A DNA stretch of 60,000 nucleotides, from positions 5,458,001 to 5,518,000 of the forward strand of contig OX485809.1 of assembly GCA_950295325.1 (NCBI GenBank), in the 5' to 3' direction. The notes below the pieces were generated by a model, which was not told the DNA's origin, searched no databases, and was given only the letters and a program-made list of their open reading frames with translations. How positions within the stretch are numbered: the stretch's first letter is position 1; each line of letters starts with the position of its first letter. The stretch comes from Polytrichum commune (taxonomy: Eukaryota; Streptophyta; Polytrichopsida; Polytrichales; Polytrichaceae). Below are positions 49,201-59,700 of the stretch, in pieces. A program made the position numbers and the translations under genes.

Positions 49201-51027
49201 GCCAATGCAGAAGCACATACTCCAGAATAGAATTGGTAACATGAAGTCCCATGACTTCCACATCTTTTTCCAATTTATACTCCCTGTTTGTTTGAGGCAT
49301 CTTATGGACAGGGGGCCCCGATCGGCCATTATTCGGCTTGCAAGGTTGTTCACAATGATCTGCAAAAAGGTCATAGCTGTGACAGAGTTAGAGCGTTTAC
49401 AACATTATGCAGCCGAAACAATGTGCTTAATGGAGGTATGGTTTCCTCCTTCTTTTTTTGACATTATGGTCCATTTGCCAATCCATCTTGTTAGGCAGGT
49501 GAAGTTGTGCGGCCCAATTGCCAATGCTTGGTGCTATCCGGTAGAGAGACACTTGAATGTTTTAAAAAAATATATCCGGAACCGGGCACACCCCGAGGGT
49601 GCCATTGCGAATGCTTACTTGTATGATGAGGCACTCGGATTTTGCACCGAGTACTTGAAGCTCTATCCCTTCACACGACGAAGAATTTGGGATGACGAGG
49701 AGGAGTTGGGTGATTGTGGAGAACTGCTAGAAGGAAAAGCCCTAAACCGAGAACTAACCAACGAGGAGCGGAGAGCAATCCATTCTTGGATTATTAGGAA
49801 TTCAGAGGCAACTAGGGAGCCTTGGAGGTAAACCATATGCATTATGTCTTGATGAATAATCAAATTCACGCCTAGTCTGTATGTAGCCATGGCCTTTGCG
49901 TTCAGGTGCTGTCACACCCACTAATGTATAGTTATTTTGTATCTGCCAGACAATACCAGGCCCTTAAAGAGCAACTGGAGGCAGGAAGGGCAACATTCAG
50001 GAGGGATGCTGCATTAAGAGGGCTTAGCCGAAGACAACAACGTGCTTATCCTAATGACCTCTTGAACGACTTGCCTGACTTTGTGGACTGGTTGCCATCA
50101 TACACCACGCAGTTGGTCAACACACATGGTTCACGCAATGTTGACATCGATTTGCTCCGACTATCGAGTCTCCCTTCTCGAGATGCTGAGAGTTATCAGC
50201 AAATGTGGGCCTATGGGAACCACTACAGGGTGTACAACGAGGGAGATGAACGAGGGTTCGTGACACAAGATTATGGAATCGCCAGCATATTTGGAGCAGA
50301 GGAGGGACAAAGCGCAGGTGTGAGTATGGTAGGAGTCTTGAAAGAGATTATTGTTGTTCGATACTCAGCGCAAAGGAGGGTAGTGTTTCGTGGTTCATGG
50401 ATTCGCAATGCTCCTGGGGCACAGTCATCCACGAAGGTAGACCAGTATGGCTTCACGATTGTCAGGTTCAATGATCGGATTGCCCGTGACATAGAACCGT
50501 ATGTGTTACCGGCCACAATCCGCCAGGTATCACAATGTAGTGAGTCTGATTGGGGTTCATGTGGGAATGTGGCTCCTCCCTGTTGAAGTGTGCCCCAATG
50601 TATGGTGCATCGGAGGATGTGCATATATTGTGTGAATCCATACAATACCTTTGTTGACTATTTGTGCACATGGCGCAAGGTGTTCTTCATTGAGGATTGG
50701 AGGCATCCTGCGTGGCGCGTGGTGCTCCAGAAGGAGCCGCGATCGCGGAGAGTGGTGGACAACGACGATGAACAGACATTGGGGATATCGGGGGATCTGA
50801 TTGGCCTCCAACTACCGTTGGACATGAACGCAGCGCATTTCAGGCCAAACCCTGTGAATGCAGGGGAGGCAGTTCCAGCCGCGGAGATTGCCAGGCTGAA
50901 TGCACTAGTGGCTGGTGATCCACATCAAATTCACCAACATGCAGGGGCCAATGGACGAAGGGGAAGGGGAAGGGGAAGGGGAAGGGGAAGGGGAGGCAAC
51001 CGGAGGAGGTTGCCAAGAAGGAATTAG
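46286..51027 (+). CDS. Inner CACTA TNP2-type transposase, ~1285 aa, intact
   Basis: Five exons by hand: 46,286-46,522; 46,641-48,437; 48,929-49,827; 49,950-50,526; 50,680-51,027, all phases consistent and no internal stop. The N-terminus has a cysteine cluster, RCPCNLCGGRRRPY (transposon-associated region). An acidic linker (DASDDEQSDEEDLEELL) precedes the Transposase_21 core, with HACPNGCCLFNG, KCPVC, LGLALDGMNPY (Asp about 461), SNIDVFVQPL (Asp about 514) and LHDFPAYGLISGLT (Asp about 559). Across the exon 2/3 junction, LPYWR joins KLPIRHLLDVMHIERN, the expected family signature. DUF4218 follows (to PVERHLNVLKKYIRN), then DUF4216 with its strand VFFIED at the start of exon 5. The C-terminus is an Arg-Gly tail. 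It should cut and join element ends in the nucleus. ATG 46,286 is the first in frame near the Cys motif; upstream exons are possible. Confidence 0.85.
50959..50994 (+). repeat. AGGGGA microsatellite coding an Arg-Gly tail
   Basis: About six hexamers AGGGGA in frame give alternating Arg-Gly, followed by a basic end (NRRRLPRRN). Such RG tails often bind nucleic acid; length may vary between copies because the DNA is a microsatellite. Confidence 0.85.
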
Positions 51028-51612
51028 ATAGGACCTTGGAATTCGGACATGGCAGTCATGTGCTTTGCAACACCTCGAATGGCGCTGACGGCATTTTTCC
51101 GGTAGACACCAGTATTTCTGATTGCATAAATGCAACTCAAACATGATATTTTGATGTTTCCTGTTAATGCAATGCATCGAACTTACCCCTTGTGCACATC
51201 GTCTCTACAGACACAGCAATGGTTTGTCATCTTTGATGTGGCAATTGTGATAACATTGTGGGTTACTAATGTCAATCATGTGGTCATGTAATATTTCAGG
51301 TGGTTGATGAGATTCCTATTTCCGAACTATTAAAGCTCAAAGATTCGAAGTGTTCTGGGGACATCTGGGAATGGGACTGTGGACGGCAGATTGTGGACGT
51401 ACATGTCTACCTTACACTGAAGGAAGATTACACTTGTCATATTTGAGGATGTTTTTATGTAGAGCTTTCTATTACTTGGCAAAGAGGTCTTGCTTCTAAG
51501 ATGTTTATATTTTGTGATGCGAGACATAATATTGGGCCTTGCCTCAACTTTGTTCAGGTAGGTGAATGATGAATCTATCTGTTTTAAATCATTGTTTAAT
51601 CTTGTTGCACAG
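51028..51612. other. TNP2 3' flank and left edge of the captured DNA
   Basis: After the TNP2 stop. An open stretch following an acceptor-like TTTCAG at about 51,299 reads VVDEIPISELLKLKDSK and runs to a stop near 51,446. It does not match the synthetase and I cannot assign it. Confidence 0.4.
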
Positions 51613-53333
51613 TTGATCTTCCCCTGCACACTCCTGGGTACTGGAGAACCTTGGACCCTGATGAAAACAATAAGTGTCACATAATACTTGAACTATGAGT
51701 CAGGTATGTTCTCTTCCTTGTACCTTGAAATTTGAAAGTCGGATGACTAGGAGTTCCAGCTGCTCAGTTTATCGGAGCTCAGCGTGTAGGAGATTGTTCA
51801 GATCTGCTGCCCTTGGCTTCTGTTGGACTACGGTGTGGGTTCACTGATTTGCATGACTTCATGTATTTTATTGCATGGACTCATTTTACTCCTCTGTGGA
51901 GAGCACGGACTTTCAGAATGTAAAGCAAGTATAAACTAATACCTTCAGCTGATGAAGACTACTGCTTTCAAGTGATGTTTGGATCTTTCATGTGCGACTT
52001 TGTTGACAACATATATTTGTGATGTTACATAAATGTAGCTATCCTTGAATTGTGCAAGAAAATTCTCAAAAAATAGGGGTGTGGGGGATTTTCGTAATGA
52101 CGTGAAAACCACAAATATTCCTGTAGAAGTATGGAGATACTATCTTCTTGTCAATCGGCCAAAGGTACACTAATCTTATCCTTATTGAGAGACTTGCAAG
52201 GCTAAAATGCAACCTCGTGTATCCTTAATCAACTAGTGTGTCTAGCTACTGCTTGAATCTATCTGTGAAGTTCTTATATAGTTTTTAGCTGTTGGGTACA
52301 TCTATGTTGTTCTTCCAATATGTTCTGCATGCTGTGTGTGAATGTTGTGGTCGTTCTTGCAGTTATGAAGGATAAACATAATTGAGAACTGTGGAAGCAA
52401 TTATTGTCTAAAACGGATTTCCTTGCTATTCCTTTTTAATCCAAACTTGAAGTTCACAAAGGCTTGTGTGAACAAAATGTTCCTTTATGGGTTGTGCATT
52501 TGTATGGCAACGATCATTTAAAAAATATTCCAATAAATTCATTATTATTTTGATTTTTTTTTTTTTGGACCCTTTAATGATGTCTTTACTACAGGTTTCA
52601 GATACTCTGTTTACCTGGGCAGACCTTCAGGCCAAGCAAAACAATGAGTTGCTAAAGAATATGGGCAACTTTGTTCATCAGACCTTGTTTTTTCTGGCCA
52701 AACCTTCAGGTCTGCACCACCTCATATTCAAAAGTTATGAAAGTATTCTCTAGCTAGTTTATGAAAGTGTTATGAGACTAGTGTTTCTGCTTGTAAATTA
52801 TATATGAAATGATCATATACAAATGATTATGAGATGAAGGTTTTGTGGGATTTTTTGACAGGGGAAGGTGGGTATATATCAGTGGCTACCGAAGCTATCA
52901 ACCCTGTAGAGCATGAACTCACAGCCAATTTCGGATCCGAAGTTGAGAAGGTTGTGACTGAGTATGTTGACGCTATGGAGAAATTGAAGTTGAAGACATG
53001 CTTAGAGTAGCAATGAACGCTTCCAGTCTTGGCAACCTTTATTTACAGGCACTGCACCTAAAGAAGTTTTGGAGAATTGTCAGGACCCATTTGTGCCGTG
53101 AAAGTCCTACCTTTGTATGATTGATTCTATGTTGAGGAGCTCCATCATGGCGATGTTTGTAAATCCTAACTTTCTGTCATATCAATCATGGTTCATGGGA
53201 ACAGGACAGCAAATTCTGGAAGTTGTACAAGGAAGATCCACCTGCTTGTGCAATTGTGTTGAAGGCATCTGTTGGACCGGTTCATTTGTTGACGACACTT
53301 TTTGAACCATTCATGCCAAATTTCTCCCACAAG
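51613..53333 (+). pseudogene. Captured methionyl-tRNA synthetase gene fragment (five exons with introns)
   Basis: Exons: 51,613-51,703 (TLLGTGEPWTLMKTISVT); 52,058-52,164 (KFSKNRGVGDFRND, then IPVEVWRYYLLVNRPK); 52,595-52,709 (VSDTLFTWADLQAKQNNELL, then GNFVHQTLFFLAKPSG); 52,862-53,048 (VVTEYVDAMEKLKLK); 53,205-53,333 (FWKLYKEDPPACAIVLKA, then LLTTLFEPFMPNFSHK). These follow plant/eukaryotic cytosolic MetRS in order, from just before the KMSKS-type loop through the anticodon-binding helices. Defects: TAA at 51,682-51,684 where Glu is expected; acceptor AG changed to AA at 52,056-52,057; the loop reads KFSKN not KFSKS; a one-base loss near 53,003 gives a frameshift and stop. The N-terminal half and the distal 3' exons are missing. 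Kept introns show capture at the DNA level, inside the CACTA ends and in the TNP2 orientation. It cannot make a working enzyme. Confidence 0.9.
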
Positions 53334-53527
53334 GTAGGCTTTCAGAAGACCTTGCAATCATCTTTTCATGTGGCTCAGTTTCAGGCTTGAATGTCTTTGA
53401 AAGTCAAGAGGGTGCATCTCAATCACCATTCCAAACTTGACTTACTGTGGATCGAAATAGGCTACTTTGCAGAAGGCCTCGGATCCGAGGTCTGTTGTCC
53501 TTGGGGGTTGCTAAACTTGATTTGAGG

Positions 53528-53613
53528 TCAAGTTTATGGTTTCAGGTTGAATGTAGGCATGCCATGTTTGGGTTTCATGTCTAGCTACATTCAACCTGAC
53601 TCCATAAATTTGA
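53528..53613. repeat. Fold-back (hairpin) sequence
   Basis: Left arm holds AAGTTTATGG then TCAGGTTGAATGTAG; the right arm holds CTACATTCAACCTGA then CCATAAATTTGA, with a 28-base loop. About 28 paired bases with three mismatches. Probably a small fold-back MITE in an intron of the captured gene. Confidence 0.7.
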
Positions 53614-54676
53614 AATCGAATCATTGTATTCTTCATATACAGAGACACGCATGTGTTCATCTAACCGGCCTTTCCAGATTGGGGTGCTATGAACTCCTCC
53701 TCTCCAGGTAAAATTTCGACTCGTTATTCGTGCCAGTTGTTTTTACATGATCCGTGCTTGCATTGTGGGCGTTTTTTGTTCGTTTGAATTGTCTTCAAAT
53801 AGATATTAATATGTGATGTAATTTTTAACTTGTTAAGGAGATGACATGGCAATTATCCTATTCATGCAGTATTTGCATCAATTTATAGTGAGTCTAGTGT
53901 AAGGTTCCTTCTGATACTTGGACTTGGAGCTGTATACTTTGCAGAGTAAATGACAAGCTCCACTAAACTCTTGCCTTGTATCTACTTGTTATGACAGTCA
54001 CTAAATGTGGAGTTGTTTAGTGTACAAAGCATAAATCCTGAAAGTGTAATTATTTGTGCAGATTGGCAAGTCTGGAACTCTATGGACTGTGGCAGCGGCT
54101 TTGAAGCGCTACAGCATCCTGGACCCGGAACGCCAATCCTGTTCTCTGCTCAATGTTCGAAATGTGGCCATAGATTCAATAGCAAATTTGTACGTGTTGG
54201 AACATGTCATCCACAGTAGTTCATTTTTCAGAGAAGAAAGGTTCAAACATATTGGGACCATTGAATGTAGTTGCATTGAGACTTTGAGAGATGTGGGACG
54301 CAGTATTAACTGAGCATGGCGGATAATGTTACTGAGCTTCATTGGAGTTGCCAAACAATGAAACTCTAGTATGTTGCCCAAAATATTCATATCGCTGAAA
54401 TGTATGATGTGAAGTTTGTGTGCAGACTATGACGCTTGATAGACATGTATGTGTGTAATTTTGTGCACGACTTTCTTTCATGGGAATGTAGTTATCATTG
54501 CAACCATTGTACAGACCATTTTTTTCAATTCCAGTGTCCCTTGCTCATTGACCTGTCCCATTTGTAATCTATGATTTGAATACAAGAGCAAGTAGCATTC
54601 GAGTGTAGGTTGAATGCATGTCGCAATCGTTTTTGGGTTCAGTCCGCTTGAGGCACAACGCATTGCGGGTGTCAAC

Positions 54677-54784
54677 GGAAATCGAGTGTCACTCGATTTC
54701 CAGTGCCAGTGGAAATCGAGTGACTCGACACTCGTTTTCAGAAGACAGTGGAAATCGAGTGACACTCGTTTTCAGAAGACAGTG
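54677..54784. repeat. Cluster of GGAAATCGAGTG/CACTCG palindromes
   Basis: First unit: arms GGAAATCGAGTG and CACTCGATTTCC around one T (54,677-54,701). Two further units follow, each with GGAAATCGAGTG and ending ACACTCGTTTTC, with AGAAGACAGTG repeated between them. Located about 0.9 kb from the right end, where CACTA elements carry transposase-binding repeats. Confidence 0.8.
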
Positions 54785-55620
54785 CAAGTTGGCTGCAACT
54801 GTATTTTGACTACAAGTTGCATCCAAATGCCACATGTTTCCAACAGGCACTGGACAGCCATCGTCATTGCAGCTAGGGCTGAACCCAATACGTAGGAGCA
54901 TTTCGGTGTGAGTGGCAGTCAATATAGGACAAACCCGTCCCACAATTAAAGGGAGTGTGTGCACTGTTGGTCGATTGAAACACGCGTAGGAATTGAAGAA
55001 CATCGATCTAAGAGCGCATTGGGCACGATTGGATGAGATCCGCGGGTTTGCAAGTCGGACCGGTTATGTGTTAACAAACTTGCCATTTCCTTCATAAAAA
55101 TAGGGTATATTTCATAAATTCCTACTCCATGGTAGGCCCCTTTTCTGCAGTCTTCAACTTCGAATGGTCGTATTTCCACTTCATCCGGACCATTTGTAAC
55201 CAACTGCCGGTTCTCCCCAGGTGTGCATTAATTGTTGCAGAGGCAATCGAAGACATACCTGTGTATTGACATAATACGGACTTGGCAAGCAATTGCATAT
55301 CTCCTGAAAGTCATATATATAGCTCATGGAATGACATGGGACTGTGATTTCAAATTAACTCCGAATCAATGTTTACTCTTTGCAAAAGGCACCAAACACT
55401 TGCTGATACGTACGTACCTAAACTAACCCAGACATATATATATATTTTACGTACGTAAAGGATGTGTGAAGACATTAAGTTTCCAAAAATTAATTGCACG
55501 CAAATGCATATACACAGAATATAAAGAGAAATGATCTATGAATGTGTAAACAGTTAAAACCTTGAATGACAGTGACCCAATATTGGTAATTATCGCCCCC
55601 CCAAAAAAACTATTAAAATA

Positions 55621-55684
55621 GTGGTCAAAAGAACCGCAATAGAAAAACGACTGCGGTTTTTTTTAACCATGTTTTCTACTAGTG
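55621..55684 (-). repeat. Inner CACTA right terminal inverted repeat (64 bp)
   Basis: Reverse complement begins CACTAGTAGAAAACATGG. In this copy the repeat contains a short internal stem, AACCGCA and TGCGGTT separated by 13 bases, so each end could form its own small hairpin. Confidence 0.95.
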
Positions 55685-55687
55685 TGT
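55685..55687. repeat. Right target-site duplication (TGT) of the inner CACTA
   Basis: TGT directly after the terminal CTACTAGTG; matches 21,795-21,797. Confidence 0.7.
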
Positions 55688-55887
55688 GACCCTATGCCCA
55701 ACCCACTGGAGGCTGTATAGGCACCTAAAACCGGGGGTTGCCGCGTGTCCGCATGCGGGCTTCCCAGTGCCATTGTCGGAGTTCAGCTTCCAGTGGCCGA
55801 GAGCGGCGAAAAATTTCGCCGCACAGCAAAATTTGAACTTGACCGTGACCTAAATTGTGATGCATGCATATGAGATGGAAGATTTAC

Positions 55888-56184
55888 CTGTTTTGGAACT
55901 GGGTTGATAGCGATGCTCGATGACTCAGTGGGTGTTGTGAAATTTTCACTCCCAAAGAAGTTGAGCAAGCGTGAGCGGCGGCGACGGTGTGCACGTTGGG
56001 TTCTTTGAATTGTGTTGGGTTTTTGGGATGGCATCATTGCATTCTTCTCTTCGCATTCAAACACCAAAGTGGACAACACTGCAGCGGCCTCGGAGTCATC
56101 CGCATCCACCCTTTGCGGATGTTGTGATGTGTCTATAAAACGGACAACCCTACCAGGCTTTCGTGCTGAACGCGACACCGCCAT
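55888..56184 (-). pseudogene. Outer CACTA gene B, exon 1
   Basis: Ninety-nine codons from ATG (56,184) to a GTAAAT donor at 55,887. Starts MAVSRSARKPGRVVRF and is basic overall (RAHRRRRSRLLNFF, a likely nuclear signal). The intron that follows is the one invaded by the inner element; exon 2 is at 21,398-21,617. Assignment to gene B rests on strand, position opposite TNP2 and the donor, since the exon has no recognised domain. Confidence 0.6.
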
Positions 56185-56791
56185 GCTGCTAAGGGATGTT
56201 CAAGCAATGAGCGTACAAAGGTGAAGCCGCAACACTTAGGGTTTAGAGAATGTCGGCGAGCCTTCTCAGGGTCCTCTGGGGCATCCACTGCCTGGAATAC
56301 CCTCTGGGACACGTGGGAAAAGGTCAGTTACATTGTTTTTTTACTGGCGTCGTAGATACCAGTGTTTTCTTGGACGTCATGTAAGACACCCAATGCGACA
56401 TGTGCTTAATTCGAACACTGTGCGCTCCCCATTGTGTGCGGGAATGAAAGATCCAGGTCATCGACGTGACCATTGTGGTTTCGATGTTCTGCAGCAGTCA
56501 AATCCCTCACGTGGGTGTGTATGGAACACACTGCCGTGTAGTGTGTGACCTTCATTTTGGTGTCCAGGAAGATGTCACAATTGACGCCGACAGATCAACA
56601 GCAATGTCCCCATGGACATTCTCAGTGACATCCACCCTGGAAGAGACACTCCGCATAGTGTCAACGAATGGTGTCCTCTGTTTATATCAATGCTCATGCG
56701 CAACACGACCACGCGGAGACCTTGCAGAAGCGCTGCAGGGTGTATAACATCGGCCCAGTGAGGTAACATCTTCCAATTCGGGACACGCAAC
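56185..56791. promoter_or_regulatory. Divergent promoter of the outer CACTA
   Basis: 607 bp between the outward-facing starts of gene B exon 1 and TNP2. Rich in GACGTC, GACGTG, GATGTC and TGGACAT motifs like those of the terminal zone. A TTTATATC box lies about 100 bp before the TNP2 start. Bidirectional promoter function is inferred from the layout. Confidence 0.55.
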
Positions 56792-59700
56792 ATGGGTTCG
56801 GCTGTGCGTCGTGGTGCAACCATTCGTTTGACGGACGATGGACGCACACTTCGTCACGTGCCAATAGGGGATTTGATACTTCACACGGAGCTCCGCGTGG
56901 CGACAAAGAACAATGTGCACACATTTAGATGTCCTTGCAAAGACTGCAAGGGTGGACGCAGAAAAACCATACAAGTTATACGGCAACACCACGCGGCAGT
57001 TGGCCGTGATCCATTTCTAACCAAGTCTTTACTAGGCGGTGACCCCGTCGATGGATACCCACCGTCTGGAATGTGGGTGGAGGACGTCTGTTGTGACAAC
57101 GACGTTGTAGAAGACATCCCTTCGAACACATTACCTGAACCCGTGGACGCCGACAACGGGGCACTTCCCCCACCCCTCCTGGATGAATTCCATGAAGTTG
57201 AACGTCAGGTGCTGGAGGCACTGGGCAGAGGGGATGCACTCCACGAAGAGGCCGTAGCTGAAGGACGTTTGCATATGGAGAACGAGGAAGACGGCGACAT
57301 CGAAGATGAATTTGATGGTTTGTATACGGAAGCCATGACTCCAGTGTACCCGGGTTCAAAAATGAGTGTTGTGTCCGCCACGATCATCATAATGAACATG
57401 TGCTCGGTGTTCCGTGTGAGCAATACATTTACCGATGAGTTGTTCCGATTTTTGTCTGGAGACTTGTTACCAATGCCCAACAAGTTGCCCAAAACTCATT
57501 ATGCGGCTCGGAAGAGCATCCGTCGACTTGGATTGACCTACAACAATATCCATGCATGCCCCAATGGTTGTATTCTATATGACGAAGAATATGCAAATCA
57601 TGATTTATGTCCCAAGTGCACGGCGCGACGATGGCTGGATGGCAGCAACAACATTCCCGCAAGAGTAATCCGTCACTTTCACCTAATTCCTAGGTTGAAA
57701 CGGATGTGGCGCTCGTCTGAGATAGCGCGTCTATTGACAGGTCACACCAAACACGTCAGCAGTGATGACATCATGCGTTCTATGGTTGACAGCCCTGCAT
57801 GGAAGCACATCAACAATGACATCGCATTTGGCAACTTTGGGCGTGACGATAGGAACATGAGACTGGCTCTCGCTTTGGACGGAGTGAATCCTTTTAAACT
57901 AAACAACACCAACTGGTCGACGTGGCCGGTATTGATTTTGATTTACAATTTCGAGCCATGGTTGGTGACCAAATTTTTTTTTATCTCGTTGTGTATATTG
58001 ATTTCCGGGAAGAAGTCGCCGTCCTCTTCAAACATTGATGTGTTTATACGACCGCTTTTGAAGGAGCTACAAGAGCTTTGGCATGGTGTTGAGGCTTTAG
58101 ATTTCTCCCAACCACAAGGGAGTCGCACTTTCACTTTGCGTGCCATACTTATGTGGACCATTTCCGATTTTCCCGCTTTCGGCCTCATTTCTGGTCTTAC
58201 TTGTAAGGGCTACAAGGGGTGCCCTTGTTGTGGACCAAACACCGATGCGAGGATGGCAAAAACCGGAGACATGCTTCCAAATCGGAGCATTAGGGGCACC
58301 AAAATTGTTTACGGCGGCATTCGTCGTTATTTACCCCGTCACCACCCGTATCGCCGGAATAGGAGATTCAATGGGGAGGAAGAGGAACGTCCTAGGCCAA
58401 AACCGATGTCGGGGGATCATATCATTCGATACGCAGCTTGGCGCGATTCATACCTACAGATGGGCGGGAGAGAGAACGGACCCAACGATCCTGTGCATGT
58501 CACAGGCGTCAAAAGACTTAGTGCGTTGTTCGAGCTGGAATACTGGCAGGTGATTCCCGTATAACAATTAATGTTTGCACATCCTGTCCACAGATGTTGA
58601 AGTGGACATCGCGACGTCCGTCTCAGTCACGTAGTTTGTAATGATGTCCACCAAGACATCTGACCTGACGCTTCAGGCCATGATGATTACCAGCTTTGCT
58701 CATACGGATAGACAAGGCATGCATGTGTCCATGAAAGTGCTGGCAATGTGTCTGAAATTGCCCATGTGTCTTGTGCAGCACCTGCTAGAGCGTCACATCC
58801 TCGATGTTATGCATTGTGAGAAGAATTTGTGCGAGAACTTGTTGAAGACATTGTTTGGAATGAATGATAGTCCTGGAAGCAGGGTCAACGCGGAGGACCT
58901 GGGAATACGCGAAGAGATATGGTTGCAACCCCCACGGCGGCCACAGGATGGGTACTATATGCCGCACGCTCCCTATGTTTTTAGGCCACATGAACGCGCG
59001 GAGTTTGTTGGAATCGTCTCCAATATTCGCACCCCCACAAACTACGTGGGTAGCATTCACAAGCGCCTAGCGGATGGGAAATTGCAGTACATGAAAACGC
59101 ACGACTACCATGTTCTCATGCAACAGGCAAGTCAAGAAGGACACCCTCGGGGATGTCAATGTTGTAATACAATGTATCAATGTGTCATAGGAGTATAGGC
59201 ACACACCGCATGATGTCTACTGAGACCTCATTCCAAACATGGTTGACGCGTCAACATCCTGGGGGACGTTATCCTCAAACTGTTCTCGCACTCCATGTTC
59301 TTCATGACGTTCCTAGATGTTCTATCTGATGTCCAGGGGGGCGCGACACAATCGTTCTCTGACTTTCTAAATACATGTCTTCCAGATTCTTCCAGTGGCT
59401 ATACACAACCTATTGGATGAAAGCGTGCGCATAGCTATTATCAAACTGAGTAGAGTGTTTCAGAGACTATGCGCCAAGGAGGTGAAGAGAGGCGATAAGG
59501 AGGGCACAATGTTGGATGTGGTAATGGCGACGTGCGTCATGGAGAAGGAGTTCCCTCCCACATTTATGAATGTCATGACGCATCTTCCCGTCCATTTGGT
59601 GGAGCAGTTGTACACGTGCGGTCCAGTGCATTATCGATAGATGTATCCCATAGAACGGTACATGAAAACGTTGAAAGATTACGTTCGAATATTTGCACAT

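Larger units (their letters stand above)
53334..55620. other. Inner CACTA right subterminal region
   Basis: About 2.3 kb from the last recognised synthetase exon to the right terminal repeat. It includes a fold-back sequence (53,528-53,613) and a palindrome cluster (54,677-54,784). A possible exon after TTTGTGCAG at 54,060 begins IGKSGTLW, which resembles the 'GH.IG.P.PLF' segment of the synthetase only at its first few residues; I leave it unassigned. 54,950-55,260 looks organised but matches nothing I know. Confidence 0.5.
34218..55684. mobile_element. Inner CACTA (En/Spm) element, complete 21,467-bp copy
   Basis: Starts CACTAGTAGAAAACATGG and ends with the reverse complement. The terminal inverted repeats are 64 bp with one mismatch. 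Layout from the left: 2.5 kb of subterminal/downstream DNA; minus-strand gene B (36,809-40,912); a 5.4-kb divergent spacer; plus-strand TNP2 (46,286-51,027); a captured methionyl-tRNA synthetase gene fragment (51,613-53,333); and 2.3 kb to the right end. Both element genes splice by hand to uninterrupted frames, so the copy may be autonomous. It is inserted in intron 1 of gene B of the outer CACTA element. Large size and host-gene content are known features of plant CACTA families. Confidence 0.88.

Noticed and set aside
54061-54219. Further methionyl-tRNA synthetase exon beginning IGKSGTLW
   Set aside because: Only about four residues fit the expected segment; the rest does not, in any frame.
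34215-55687. Two independent tandem insertions of the same CACTA
   Set aside because: The second copy's flanks (GTT left, TGT right) do not match, whereas copy 1 left and copy 2 right do, and the outer gene is split exactly around the pair.
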